A stretch of DNA of 64,000 nucleotides. It comes from Gilliamella sp. wkB308 (GTDB lineage: Bacteria > Pseudomonadota > Gammaproteobacteria > Enterobacterales > Orbaceae). A model generated the notes under the pieces. It saw nothing but the letters and a program-made list of their open reading frames with translations. It did no database searches and was not told where the DNA came from. Position 1 is the stretch's first letter. The number at the start of each line of letters is the position of its first letter. The translations under genes and the position numbers were made by a program. The stretch is taken from positions 1 through 64,000 of the forward strand of contig NZ_LZGN01000028.1 of NCBI RefSeq assembly GCF_001690185.1. Direction: 5' to 3'. This document shows positions 28,864 to 38,264 of the stretch, piece by piece.

Positions 28864-30315
28864 ATGCTAAAAAAAACAATTGCATTTTTAATCTCGGCTT
28901 CATTGCTATTGCAAAATACCTCATTGGTATATGCAGATAACATTAACTTGCCCGATATTGGTACAGCGGCTGCATCAACATTAAGTATCGGTCAAGAAAT
29001 GGAAATGGGGGATTATTACATGCGAATGTTACGCGCTCAAGCCCCTATTCTAAATGATCCTGTTTTGAATCAATATATTAATGACTTGGGTCAAAAATTA
29101 GTTTCAAAATCAGAATCAGTACAAACCCCTTTTCACTTTTATATCATGCGCAGCGATGTCCTTAATGCTTTCGCTTTTTTTGGTGGTAATGTCGTTGTCC
29201 ATTCTAAGTTAATACTTGATACGGATAACGAAAGTCAACTAGCATCAGTCATGGCTCACGAAATAGGTCATGTCACCCAAAGACATTTAGCCCGTGCAAT
29301 CGAAGCCCAAAATCATAACAGCCCTTATTTTTGGGGAGCCACGTTAGGTTCAATATTACTTACTTTAGCAAATCCTGAAGCTGGAATGGCTGCAATGACA
29401 AGTACAATGGCGGGTTCTGCACAAAGTATGATTAGTTTTACTCAGAGCAATGAGCAAGAAGCGGATCGTGTTGGTCTTAGGACTTTAGTCAAAGCCGGAT
29501 TTGATCCTTATGCATCATCTGAATTTTTGCAAAAACTTGCTGACCAAACGCGCTTTAGTAGTAAACCGCCTGAAATATTACTTACTCACCCATTGCCTAA
29601 TAATCGTTTAACTGACGTTCGCAACCGAACTTTGCAATACGGTAAAAAAAATATTACTTCTTCTCTTGATTACTATTTAGCTAAAGCTCGATTAGCGATT
29701 ATTACGGCTAAAAATAAAAATGCCGCTTTGTTATTAATTCAAGATTATAAAAAATTAAATAATCAACCAAGCAAAATTGCCATCATATACTGTGCCGCAT
29801 TGGCGGATTATCAGGCAGGTAAATATCAACAAGCCAAACAGCAACTTCAACCATTATTAGATAGTCAGCCTGATAATCTATGGTTTATTGATTTAATGAC
29901 TGATATTGATTTGGAACTTAATAATAATAATGTTGCGATTACACGGTTACAGCAAGCTTTAAAAAAATTTCCTAACAGCACAGCGATACAATTAAATTTA
30001 GCGGCGGCTTATAATAATAATAAAAATTACCAACAGGCCGTTAGTCTTCTTCATCGCTATACCCATGATCATAATGACGATATGAATGGCTGGGATGAAC
30101 TGATTAAAGCTTATGGTGGGCTGCACTCAACAGCACAGCAGATGACTGCAAGAGCAGAGCTCATTGCTTTACAAGGTAGATTTGATGAATCTATTCAATT
30201 GCTACAAAACGCTAAAAATAGAGCTAAAAGCGATCAAATCACACTATCTAAAATAGATGCCAGAATAAATCAATTAAAACAACTGCAAAAACGCTTTGCA
30301 AAATACAAAAGGTAA
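28864..30315 (+). CDS. bepA: Periplasmic protease/chaperone BepA (M48 plus TPR)
   Basis: BepA assists outer-membrane protein assembly, especially LptD, and degrades stalled forms. The 483-residue protein (E. coli 487) has a signal peptide ending at VYA, zinc site HEIGH at 132-136, third ligand Glu in SNEQEADRVG, and a C-terminal TPR region from about residue 300. It is the third M48 protease in this window, beside the two LoiP-like lipoproteins, and the only one with TPRs. Transcribed alone; a 14-bp-stem hairpin follows. Confidence 0.95.
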   Translation: MLKKTIAFLISASLLLQNTSLVYADNINLPDIGTAAASTLSIGQEMEMGDYYMRMLRAQAPILNDPVLNQYINDLGQKLVSKSESVQTPFHFYIMRSDVLNAFAFFGGNVVVHSKLILDTDNESQLASVMAHEIGHVTQRHLARAIEAQNHNSPYFWGATLGSILLTLANPEAGMAAMTSTMAGSAQSMISFTQSNEQEADRVGLRTLVKAGFDPYASSEFLQKLADQTRFSSKPPEILLTHPLPNNRLTDVRNRTLQYGKKNITSSLDYYLAKARLAIITAKNKNAALLLIQDYKKLNNQPSKIAIIYCAALADYQAGKYQQAKQQLQPLLDSQPDNLWFIDLMTDIDLELNNNNVAITRLQQALKKFPNSTAIQLNLAAAYNNNKNYQQAVSLLHRYTHDHNDDMNGWDELIKAYGGLHSTAQQMTARAELIALQGRFDESIQLLQNAKNRAKSDQITLSKIDARINQLKQLQKRFAKYKR

Positions 30316-30324
30316 TATTTATAA

Positions 30325-30359
30325 TTTTCTGGCTAATGGCATCCACATTAGCCAGAAAA
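30325..30359. terminator. Bidirectional terminator between bepA and the histidine phosphatase gene
   Basis: The 14-bp perfect arms TTTTCTGGCTAATG/CATTAGCCAGAAAA have a 7-base loop and sit between convergent genes. Confidence 0.8.
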
Positions 30360-30376
30360 ATATTCATTCAGTAAAT

Positions 30377-31039
30377 TTATTTATTGGCTAAATGATCAAT
30401 GTTATTATAAAACTTAACCGAAAATTGCCCTTCAGGCTGATTTTCATCTTGTTTATAGTTAACCACACTTATACTTGTATTTAACATACGTGGAAAATAC
30501 GCTTCATCACGGTGTAAACGCCAGTCTCCACCATTTAAAACACAAAGTAGTATCCGTAATACTGTGCCATGAGAAACAACTAAAATATTACCGGTATCTT
30601 GCTTAGTCTTTTCGATAATGGTGTTTAATGCTCGCTCCATACGTGCCAAAACTTGTTGATAATTTTCACCTTGATTGACTGTTGCATCAAAGTTAGCAGG
30701 ATCAGTAAGATAAGTGTTAAATTCCGGAAATGCTTTTTTTAATGTCGGCACATGTTTACCTTCCCAAAGACCAAAATCCATTTCACATAAATCTGGAAGT
30801 TCAGCTGTTGGAATAACATTTACATTTTCATTGATAATATAGTCTCGAGTTTCCATTGCACGCTGTTGAGTACTTGAATAAGCCTGTATGAACGGAATAT
30901 CTTTAAGGTATTTTCCTGTCACCTTTGCACCTAAAATTCCTTCTTCTGTCAAAGGGGAATTCTGTGAGCCTTGCATTTGATCTTTAATATTCCATTCCGT
31001 CTGACCGTGTCTAATTAAATATAAATTGATATCTTTCAT
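30377..31039 (-). CDS. Histidine phosphatase (phosphoglycerate mutase-like)
   Basis: The 220-residue protein has the catalytic RHGQTEWN near the N-terminus, SSTQQRAMETRDYI, LCEMDFGLWEGK and VVSHGTVLRILL, the complete set of histidine-phosphatase residues (two His, Arg, Glu). E. coli relatives include GpmB and CobC. It is not clearly orthologous to either, so the substrate is left open. It lies 27 bp downstream of rluC on the same strand and is probably co-transcribed. Confidence 0.85.
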   Translation of the reverse strand: MKDINLYLIRHGQTEWNIKDQMQGSQNSPLTEEGILGAKVTGKYLKDIPFIQAYSSTQQRAMETRDYIINENVNVIPTAELPDLCEMDFGLWEGKHVPTLKKAFPEFNTYLTDPANFDATVNQGENYQQVLARMERALNTIIEKTKQDTGNILVVSHGTVLRILLCVLNGGDWRLHRDEAYFPRMLNTSISVVNYKQDENQPEGQFSVKFYNNIDHLANK

Positions 31040-31066
31040 TAGTGCTAACTACCTTATTTTTAAAAA

Positions 31067-32044
31067 TTATGCTTGTTTGAATTTATCTTTTCTAAGCTGA
31101 GTTAAACAAGCTTGCAATGTGGCATCCATTGGAGCTTGTAATAGCATTTCTTGCTGGGTTTTAGGATGAATAAATTTGACACTCGCCGCATGTAAAAATA
31201 GACGGTTAAGTGTAGTATGTGATAATAATGCATCAAATTGGCGATCCCCATAACGATCATCAAAAGCAATCGGATGATTAGCATATTGCGTATGAATTCG
31301 AATTTGATGAGTTCGACCTGTTACAGGACTAGCTTTTATCAAAGTAGCAAACTCAAATCGTTCTTCAACTTTAAAACGTGTTTCTGAAGGTTTTCCTTCT
31401 TTATCAACTTTCACCACACGTTCACCACTTTTGAGCACATTTTTTAGCAATGGTGCTTGAATCACTTTACATTCAGAAGACCAATTGCCTTTCACTAACG
31501 CTAAATAATTTTTTTGCATCTGCTTTAAACGAAGTTGTTCATGCAACGCTTTTAATGCAGAACGTTTTTTAGCAATCAACAGTACCCCTGATGTTTCACG
31601 ATCGATACGATGTACCAACTCTAAAAATTTTGCTTCAGGCCTTAATGCGCGTAATCCTTCAATTACACCAAAACTTAAACCACTACCACCATGTACTGCA
31701 ATGCCCGAAGGTTTGTTGATAGCTAAAATCATCTCATCTTCATAAATAATTGCCTTTTCTAATTCGGCCACTTTATTTAATTTTGTTGAGATTTCGGGCG
31801 TAGCTTTTTCAGCAACTCGAATAGGAGGAATACGAACTTCATCGCCAATATTCAATTTGTATTCTGGCTTAATACGTTTTTTATTCACTCGCACTTCACC
31901 TTTGCGTAATATACGATAGATCATACTTTTTGGTACACCTTTCAAATAGGTGAGTAAAAAGTTATCAATACGTTGAGTCGCATTTTCTTCAGATATAGTC
32001 ACAAAAGTAACGTTTAATTTTTTTTGTGGAGCGTTTGTGTGCAT
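31067..32044 (-). CDS. rluC: 23S rRNA pseudouridine(955/2504/2580) synthase RluC
   Basis: The 325-residue protein (E. coli 319) has an N-terminal S4 domain (RIDNFLLTYLKGVPKSMIYR) and a RluA-family catalytic domain with HRIDRETSGVLL, whose Asp is catalytic. SPVTGRTHQIRIHTQYANHPI follows, then FLHAASVKFIHP. These match RluC rather than RluA or RluD. Upstream, dsbB is divergent. Confidence 0.95.
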   Translation of the reverse strand: MHTNAPQKKLNVTFVTISEENATQRIDNFLLTYLKGVPKSMIYRILRKGEVRVNKKRIKPEYKLNIGDEVRIPPIRVAEKATPEISTKLNKVAELEKAIIYEDEMILAINKPSGIAVHGGSGLSFGVIEGLRALRPEAKFLELVHRIDRETSGVLLIAKKRSALKALHEQLRLKQMQKNYLALVKGNWSSECKVIQAPLLKNVLKSGERVVKVDKEGKPSETRFKVEERFEFATLIKASPVTGRTHQIRIHTQYANHPIAFDDRYGDRQFDALLSHTTLNRLFLHAASVKFIHPKTQQEMLLQAPMDATLQACLTQLRKDKFKQA

Positions 32045-32190
32045 AAGAGATGATTAGTCCGCTATCAATGAGTAAAAGTCGTTTACATTATTCTTAAATA
32101 ATCTACACTAATCTTAATTATAATTAGGTAGTTTTTTTCAGTATAATAAAAGCAAAACAATTATAACGGAATCTGGGAGAATAAAATAGT

Positions 32191-32721
32191 ATGTTATCGC
32201 TGCTTAATCAGTACTCACGTAGAAGGTTTGCTTGGTTTTTACTTTTTCTTTCAACCGTTGTTTTTGAATTAATTGCACTTCATTTTCAATACAATTTAGG
32301 TCTTGCACCCTGTACATTGTGCATTTATCAACGTTGTGCGATTTTTGGCATCATGATAGCAAGCTTTATTGGATTTCTGGCTCCTCGTAAAACATCTTTT
32401 CGTTTAGCCGGTATTTTTATTTGGCTTATTAGTGCATTTCAAGGTTTTCGATTAGCAAAATTCCATGCACAGCTACAGTTCGAGCCAAGCTTTGGTGATA
32501 CGTGTTCAATTAAAACTGAATTTCCATCTTGGTTACCTTTAGATACTTGGTTACCTGAAGTATTTAGTGCTTATGGTTCTTGCTCCGAAAAAATCTGGTC
32601 ATTTTTAACGATTGAAATGTCACAATGGATGATCATCATTTTTGCTTGCTATTTTATTGTGGGTCTGATCATATTGTTTATGCAGCTCTTTTCACCGAAA
32701 GAATCAACATGGCATAAGTAA
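32191..32721 (+). CDS. dsbB: Disulfide bond formation protein DsbB
   Basis: An inner-membrane quinone reductase that reoxidises DsbA, 176 residues (E. coli 176). Four membrane segments; the redox pairs are Cys41-Cys44 (PCTLC) and Cys105/Cys131 in the second periplasmic loop (GDTCSIK, GSCSEK), and Arg48 follows the first pair (YQRC). All essential cysteines are in place, which contrasts with the reduced cysteine set of DsbC at 20464. Confidence 0.97.
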   Translation: MLSLLNQYSRRRFAWFLLFLSTVVFELIALHFQYNLGLAPCTLCIYQRCAIFGIMIASFIGFLAPRKTSFRLAGIFIWLISAFQGFRLAKFHAQLQFEPSFGDTCSIKTEFPSWLPLDTWLPEVFSAYGSCSEKIWSFLTIEMSQWMIIIFACYFIVGLIILFMQLFSPKESTWHK

Positions 32722-32799
32722 ACAATTTATAGAACTGGCACTTTTTGTTGATTTTGCTAGAATATATGGCAATTTTTAGTTATTAATTGTCATATTTAA

Positions 32800-33456
32800 A
32801 TGCTTTTGGAATATCATCCCCCTACAGATCCTTGGCTGTCAATTTTATATCAAGACGATCATATTGTTGTTGTTAATAAACAACCGGGAATCTTATCGGT
32901 TTCTGGTAATAAACCACAATTTATTGACAGTATCATTCATCGTTTGCAACAAAAATATAGTTATGTGGAATCGGTACACCGTTTAGATATGGCGACCAGT
33001 GGCATTATGGTTGCCGCATTATCTAAACTTGCCGATCGAGAAATAAAAAAACAATTTCGAGAACGTATTCCTAAAAAAACCTATATCGCGGTTGTGCATG
33101 GACATGTTGAGCAAGACACCGGAACCGTTGAATTACCACTGATTTGTGATTGGCCAAATCGTCCTAGACAAATGGTAGATAAGGAAAATGGCAAATATGC
33201 GTTAACAGAGTATCAAGTAATTGCAAGAAATCCTGATAATACAACTCGCATTAAATTATTTCCATTTACAGGACGTTCTCATCAACTACGTGTACATATG
33301 CAAGCTATTGGTCATCCAATTTTAGGCGATAAATTTTATGCCCATCCAGAAGCTTTCTCGATGTCCAAAAGATTACTATTGCATGCACAATTATTAACAA
33401 TTAATCATCCTAAATCAGGTGAAAACATGACTTTTACTTGTGATCCTGAATTTTAA
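32800..33456 (+). CDS. rluA: Dual-specificity 23S/tRNA pseudouridine synthase RluA
   Basis: It makes pseudouridine 746 of 23S rRNA and 32 of several tRNAs. The 218-residue protein (E. coli 219) lacks an S4 domain. It starts with PPTDPWLSILYQDDHIVVVN, and the catalytic Asp is in SVHRLDMATSGI. TGRSHQLRVHMQAIGHPILG and RLLLHAQLLTINHP follow. About 80 bp after dsbB. Confidence 0.96.
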   Translation: MLLEYHPPTDPWLSILYQDDHIVVVNKQPGILSVSGNKPQFIDSIIHRLQQKYSYVESVHRLDMATSGIMVAALSKLADREIKKQFRERIPKKTYIAVVHGHVEQDTGTVELPLICDWPNRPRQMVDKENGKYALTEYQVIARNPDNTTRIKLFPFTGRSHQLRVHMQAIGHPILGDKFYAHPEAFSMSKRLLLHAQLLTINHPKSGENMTFTCDPEF

Positions 33457-33533
33457 ATAAGTAAATATAAAAAAAACACTCATATGTTTAATCAATCAGC
33501 TCAAATATTAAGCCAATAGGTTAAGGAACCTTT

Positions 33534-34130
33534 ATGCAAAAAATTGTTTTAGCAACCAATAATCAGGGTAAAGTCAATGAACTACAAAATTTACTGGCTG
33601 ATGCGGGTTTTGATATCGTCGCACAAAGTCAGTTTAATCTCCCTGATGCCGATGAAACAGGTTTAACATTTGTCGAAAATGCCATTATAAAAGCCAGATA
33701 TGCCGCAAAATTAACCGGATTACCCGCCATAGCCGATGATTCAGGGTTAGTTGTGGAAGCACTTAATGGTGAACCGGGTATCTATTCTGCACGTTATGCA
33801 GGTGAGCACGGTAATGATGAAAGTAATAATCAAAAATTATTACAAGCATTACAACCAATTCCTCAAGAAAAGCGTTCCGCATATTTTTATTGTGCTCTAG
33901 TTTTTATGCGTCATGAAAACGATCCTACTCCCATCATCTGTTTAGGCAAATGGAATGGCTTAATCTTAAATGAATTAAAAGGTAAAGGCGGTTTTGGTTA
34001 TGATCCGTTATTTTATGTACCAGAACTAAATTGTACTGCCGCTGAGCTGACTAAAGAACACAAAAGCCAAATTTCCCACAGAGGGCAAGCTCTTAAACAA
34101 TTGATTAAAGAAATAAAAACTAAATATTAA
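33534..34130 (+). CDS. rdgB: dITP/XTP pyrophosphatase RdgB
   Basis: RdgB removes deaminated purine nucleotides from the pool. The 198-residue protein (E. coli 197) shows the Ham1/RdgB features: [13 protein letters not shown] at the N-terminus, [42 protein letters not shown] and [16 protein letters not shown] precedes the ATG. It stands between rluA and rapZ on the same strand. Confidence 0.97.
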   Translation: MQKIVLATNNQGKVNELQNLLADAGFDIVAQSQFNLPDADETGLTFVENAIIKARYAAKLTGLPAIADDSGLVVEALNGEPGIYSARYAGEHGNDESNNQKLLQALQPIPQEKRSAYFYCALVFMRHENDPTPIICLGKWNGLILNELKGKGGFGYDPLFYVPELNCTAAELTKEHKSQISHRGQALKQLIKEIKTKY

Positions 34131-34229
34131 AAATATTTAGTTTGTTGTAATATTGTTTATATTCCAAATTGCAAGTTTACGAATAAACGTTATATACTTA
34201 CATGCATCAATTATATCGGAGTTGAAATT

Positions 34230-35078
34230 GTGATCCTACTGATAGTAAGTGGCCGTTCAGGTTCAGGAAAATCGATTGCATTACGTGCGCTAGAAGACAT
34301 GGGTTTTTATTGTGTTGATAATATTCCTGTTGCTTTATTACCGCAATTAGCTGATTCACTCAAAAATAATAAAACCCCTGTTGCTGTGAGTATTGATATC
34401 CGTAATTTACCAATCAATTTTGATTTTGATAAAGATATATTTCAACGTTTACCTCAATCTGTTTCGCCTGAGATAATTTTTTTTGATTGTAGCCGTAATA
34501 CGCTTATCCGTCGTTATAGTGAAACAAGACGAATTCACCCATTGGCTAATCAGCAATTTTCGCTTGAAGAAGCCATCGATAAAGAAGAAAAGTATTTAGA
34601 ACCCTTAAAATCTCATGCCAGTTTAATGATTAATACAGATAATCTTTCAGTGCATGAACTATCAGATATTTTACGATCTCGTATTTTAGGCAAAAAAGAG
34701 CGTGAACTCACCATGATTTTTGAATCATTTGGTTTTAAGCATGGTTTACCGGTGGATGCAGATTTTGTCTTTGATGTTCGTTTTTTACCGAATCCACACT
34801 GGGATGTATCGTTAAGACCATTAACAGGATTAGATGATCCCGTCAAAAACTATCTGTTAAAACATGATGAAGTGACTAATTTTATTTATCAAACTGCAGA
34901 TTATTTAAAAAATTGGTTACCAATGTTAGAAAAAAACAATCGAAGTTATTTAACTATTGCAATTGGTTGCACAGGTGGTCAGCACCGTTCCGTGTTCATT
35001 GCTGACCAGTTAGCTGATATTTTTCGAGCTCAAAATAAACAAGTCCAAGTCCGTCATCGAACATTAGAAAAGAAGTAG
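34230..35078 (+). CDS. rapZ: RNase adapter protein RapZ
   Basis: RapZ delivers the GlmZ sRNA to RNase E and so controls glucosamine-6-phosphate synthesis. The 282-residue protein (E. coli 284) has Walker [10 protein letters not shown] at residues 7-15, a central DIRNLP and RIHPL region, and the C-terminal [20 protein letters not shown] and [14 protein letters not shown]. It starts with GTG behind TCGGAG. Its usual ptsN/npr neighbours are not present here. Its stop abuts directly the stop of convergent yibQ with no base between. Confidence 0.96.
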   Translation: MILLIVSGRSGSGKSIALRALEDMGFYCVDNIPVALLPQLADSLKNNKTPVAVSIDIRNLPINFDFDKDIFQRLPQSVSPEIIFFDCSRNTLIRRYSETRRIHPLANQQFSLEEAIDKEEKYLEPLKSHASLMINTDNLSVHELSDILRSRILGKKERELTMIFESFGFKHGLPVDADFVFDVRFLPNPHWDVSLRPLTGLDDPVKNYLLKHDEVTNFIYQTADYLKNWLPMLEKNNRSYLTIAIGCTGGQHRSVFIADQLADIFRAQNKQVQVRHRTLEKK

Positions 35079-35909
35079 TTATTGCTGCATTATCGTTAAA
35101 TAATAGATTTCATAACCTATTTTTTCAAATATTTTGTATATATCTTTGAAGGTTAATGTTTGTTTTTCGGGTAAGGACTCTGGATGAATTAATTGACTAA
35201 GTTTAACAAGTTGTATATCTGAAGGTAATTCGGACAGCTTCTTTGTTAATACGTTCACCGTTTGTGGATAAGGATGACCAATAACAATTGCCTGCCCTTT
35301 TTTTCGGGCTAATTCAATAGCAATATCAAATTGGTGAGCAATGGCAATTTCATTTTGTTTATCATCCAGAAAAACATCCCGAACGAGAACAGGAATATTA
35401 TAGTTTTGAGCCGCATTCATTACCTGCGTTTTACCTATTGTTTTGCTGTCTAAATAGAAGAATGAATATTGGTTAAGTGCTTTCATAACATGCTCCATAC
35501 CTTTAAGGTCAGATGTCATTAAACTTCCCATATGATTATTCACGCCAATTGCATAAGGTACGCGCTCAACAGCATTGGCAATAATTTGATTAACTTCTTC
35601 TTCCCCCATGTAAGGAAATAGTGTCTCTTTTTCTAACGGCTGTTTTGATAATGGTGCCATGGGTAAGTGAATAATCACCTCATTACCTTGCTTGTTTGCT
35701 AAGGTTGACATCCGTTTGGCATGGGGTGAATAAGGCAAGACTGCAATCGTAATATTAGGTGATAGTGAAATAATTTTTTGTTCATTTTGCTGACGATAAC
35801 CGAAGTCATCAATAACAATAGCCAGTTGTGAAGCAAGTCCACTATTGATAGGAAATAATAACAGGCTCGTTAAAATTAAACTTACACAGCGTACAATCAT
35901 TTTAACCAT
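35079..35909 (-). CDS. yibQ: Divergent polysaccharide deacetylase YibQ
   Basis: The 276-residue protein has a signal peptide ending GLAS, then LAIVIDDFGYR, IAVLPYSPHAKR, VIIHLPMAP, GVNNHMGS and AIVIGHPYPQT, the family signature of the divergent polysaccharide deacetylases. Its role is unknown; in E. coli it follows envC, as here. Its ATG lies inside the end of envC (13-bp overlap), so translation is coupled, which suggests a link with cell-wall hydrolysis at the septum. Confidence 0.93.
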   Translation of the reverse strand: MVKMIVRCVSLILTSLLLFPINSGLASQLAIVIDDFGYRQQNEQKIISLSPNITIAVLPYSPHAKRMSTLANKQGNEVIIHLPMAPLSKQPLEKETLFPYMGEEEVNQIIANAVERVPYAIGVNNHMGSLMTSDLKGMEHVMKALNQYSFFYLDSKTIGKTQVMNAAQNYNIPVLVRDVFLDDKQNEIAIAHQFDIAIELARKKGQAIVIGHPYPQTVNVLTKKLSELPSDIQLVKLSQLIHPESLPEKQTLTFKDIYKIFEKIGYEIYYLTIMQQ

Positions 35910-37105
35910 CCACTCGGATCTAGCGCTTTACCATCACGCCGAATTTCAAAATAAAGTCCGGGGTTATTTTGACCACCACTCGAGCCAACAATTGCAATTG
36001 ATTGACCGGTTTTAATTTTATCCCCAACTCCCACTAAAACACGCTGATTATATCCATATAAGCTCATATCGCCTTTTCCGTGTTCTAAAACCACCATAAA
36101 TCCATATCCTTGTAGCCAACTGGCTAATAACACTCTTCCATCAGCAATTGCTTTAACTGTCGCACCATTTTTCGCATTAATGACCATGCCTTTCCAGTAT
36201 AATTCGCCCTGTAATGCCTCACCAAATCGATGTGCCACACTCCCACTTACCGGCCAATTAAATTGATGAGCCGGTTTGCCAATACCACTCACTCTTGCCA
36301 TAAGTGATTGTTCATCTGAGCTCAGTGTATAGTTATTATTTTTTTGTTTTTCTTCAATACTTTTCGCTTGCCTTGCTTCTTCTTCTGCAATACGTTGGCT
36401 TTCTTTTTCTGCTTGAGCAATTTTTGCTTGCAATTTCGCTTCGTTTTCACGTAATTGCGCTAATTTTTGTTGATTCTGTTGCATAGATGATTCTAGCGAT
36501 ACTATCGTTTTTTTACGATTTTGACGATTTTTTTCAAGTCTCAATTGTTCTTGCTTTTGTCTATTTTGTAATACTTTATGAGAGGACTCTTTTTTTTGCA
36601 AAGCGGCTTTTTTTTCACTTAATTGTAATTGGATCTGTTTAAGCTCATTAATTAATTGCTGTCGAGCTTGGTTAATGTATCCGTAATACTGAATAATTCG
36701 TTCGTTACGTTCACCCTTATCACCCGAAAATACCAGTTCTAATCCGCTATTTTTTCCAATTTTAAATGCACCAACTAATTGTTTAGCTAACACTGCTCGT
36801 TGCTGTGCTTGCTTATTAACCAGTTCATCTATTTGGTCAATCATTATATGTATTTCTTGATTGAGTTTTTTTAACGATAAATCATTTTTTTCAATTGAGG
36901 TCAACAAAATTGCTATTTCGGTTTCTTGCTGTTTAAGATCTTTGACTAATTGAGTGCGTTGTTTATTTTGTTCTGCTATTCGATTTTCTTGTTCTTCGAT
37001 TGAACGACGCAAAGACTCTAGCCTCTGAGTATCATCAGCGTGCAAAAAACTAACATTGATTAATGTTATAAAAATAATCACAACAATTTTTTGATAAATA
37101 GACAT
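35897..37105 (-). CDS. envC: Murein hydrolase activator EnvC
   Basis: EnvC activates the amidases AmiA and AmiB at the division site. The 402-residue protein (E. coli 419) has a signal peptide ending SFLHA, a long coiled coil at about residues 25-255 and a C-terminal LytM domain from about 285. The LytM metal ligands are replaced (YWKGMVIN, LYFEIRR), as in true EnvC, so it is an activator and not an enzyme. First gene of the envC-yibQ pair. Confidence 0.96.
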   Translation of the reverse strand: MSIYQKIVVIIFITLINVSFLHADDTQRLESLRRSIEEQENRIAEQNKQRTQLVKDLKQQETEIAILLTSIEKNDLSLKKLNQEIHIMIDQIDELVNKQAQQRAVLAKQLVGAFKIGKNSGLELVFSGDKGERNERIIQYYGYINQARQQLINELKQIQLQLSEKKAALQKKESSHKVLQNRQKQEQLRLEKNRQNRKKTIVSLESSMQQNQQKLAQLRENEAKLQAKIAQAEKESQRIAEEEARQAKSIEEKQKNNNYTLSSDEQSLMARVSGIGKPAHQFNWPVSGSVAHRFGEALQGELYWKGMVINAKNGATVKAIADGRVLLASWLQGYGFMVVLEHGKGDMSLYGYNQRVLVGVGDKIKTGQSIAIVGSSGGQNNPGLYFEIRRDGKALDPSGWLK

Positions 37106-37317
37106 GGTGTTTTATTTTAGATTTATTACCAAGCAATAATGATAATGTCACTATACCGACAAATAGGTAAAGATGCAAAATGTAAACCACATTAAGATAG
37201 TCAAGTAATATATTATGATATGAAGCGATTAGACATTTCACAAGCACTCATAAAAAGTATAAAATACAGCACTGTTTTAAATATCGAAAAAATCAATTCA
37301 ACCATAAAGACAACATC

Positions 37318-38253
37318 ATGCAAAAGTTTAATGTCAAAACCTTTCAAGGTTTAATACTTACGTTACAAGATTACTGGGCTAATCAAGGTTGTACAGTGAT
37401 TCAACCCTTAGATATGGAAGTGGGAGCAGGTACATCACATCCAATGACCTGCTTACGTGCGCTTGGACCTGAGCCAATTAATGCTGCTTATGTTCAGCCT
37501 TCACGTCGCCCTACTGATGGTCGTTATGGTGAAAATCCAAATAGGCTACAACATTATTATCAATTCCAAGTTATTTTAAAACCTTCACCCGATAATATCC
37601 AAGAACTTTATTTAGGTTCGTTAAAGGAACTTGGTCTAGATCCGACAATCAATGATATTCGCTTTGTTGAAGACAATTGGGAAAACCCAACCTTAGGTGC
37701 TTGGGGGCTTGGCTGGGAAGTGTGGTTAAATGGCATGGAAGTAACCCAATTTACTTATTTTCAACAAGTCGGTGGACTTGAATGTAAGCCAGTAACAGGT
37801 GAAATAACATATGGTTTGGAACGACTAGCCATGTATATTCAAGGCGTCGATAGTGTTTACGATTTGATTTGGAGTGATGGAGCATTTGGTAAAACGACTT
37901 ATGGCGATGTTTTCCATCAAAACGAAGTTGAACAATCAACTTACAATTTTGAATATGCGAATACTGACTTCTTATTTTACTGTTTTGAACAACACGAAAA
38001 AGAAGCAAAATTTTTGCTTGAGTTAGAAAAGCCACTTCCTTTACCAGCTTATGAACGTATTTTAAAGGCCGCTCACTGTTTTAATTTACTTGATGCCCGC
38101 AAAGCCATTTCGGTTACAGAGCGACAACGCTATATATTACGTATCCGAACATTAACTAAAATGGTTGCTGAAGCCTATTATGCATCACGTGAAGCGCTCG
38201 GTTTCCCTATGTGCCAAAATTCACCTTCAAGCGAAAGTGCATCATCTAAGTAG
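37318..38253 (+). CDS. glyQ: Glycyl-tRNA synthetase alpha subunit
   Basis: The catalytic subunit of the bacterial alpha2beta2 enzyme, 311 residues (E. coli 303). It starts [19 protein letters not shown], with [33 protein letters not shown] and [11 protein letters not shown]-like [12 protein letters not shown] slightly longer, low-complexity Ser-rich tail ([10 protein letters not shown]) is present. Only 11 bp separate it from glyS. Confidence 0.98.
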   Translation: MQKFNVKTFQGLILTLQDYWANQGCTVIQPLDMEVGAGTSHPMTCLRALGPEPINAAYVQPSRRPTDGRYGENPNRLQHYYQFQVILKPSPDNIQELYLGSLKELGLDPTINDIRFVEDNWENPTLGAWGLGWEVWLNGMEVTQFTYFQQVGGLECKPVTGEITYGLERLAMYIQGVDSVYDLIWSDGAFGKTTYGDVFHQNEVEQSTYNFEYANTDFLFYCFEQHEKEAKFLLELEKPLPLPAYERILKAAHCFNLLDARKAISVTERQRYILRIRTLTKMVAEAYYASREALGFPMCQNSPSSESASSK

Positions 38254-38264
38254 GAATATATATT

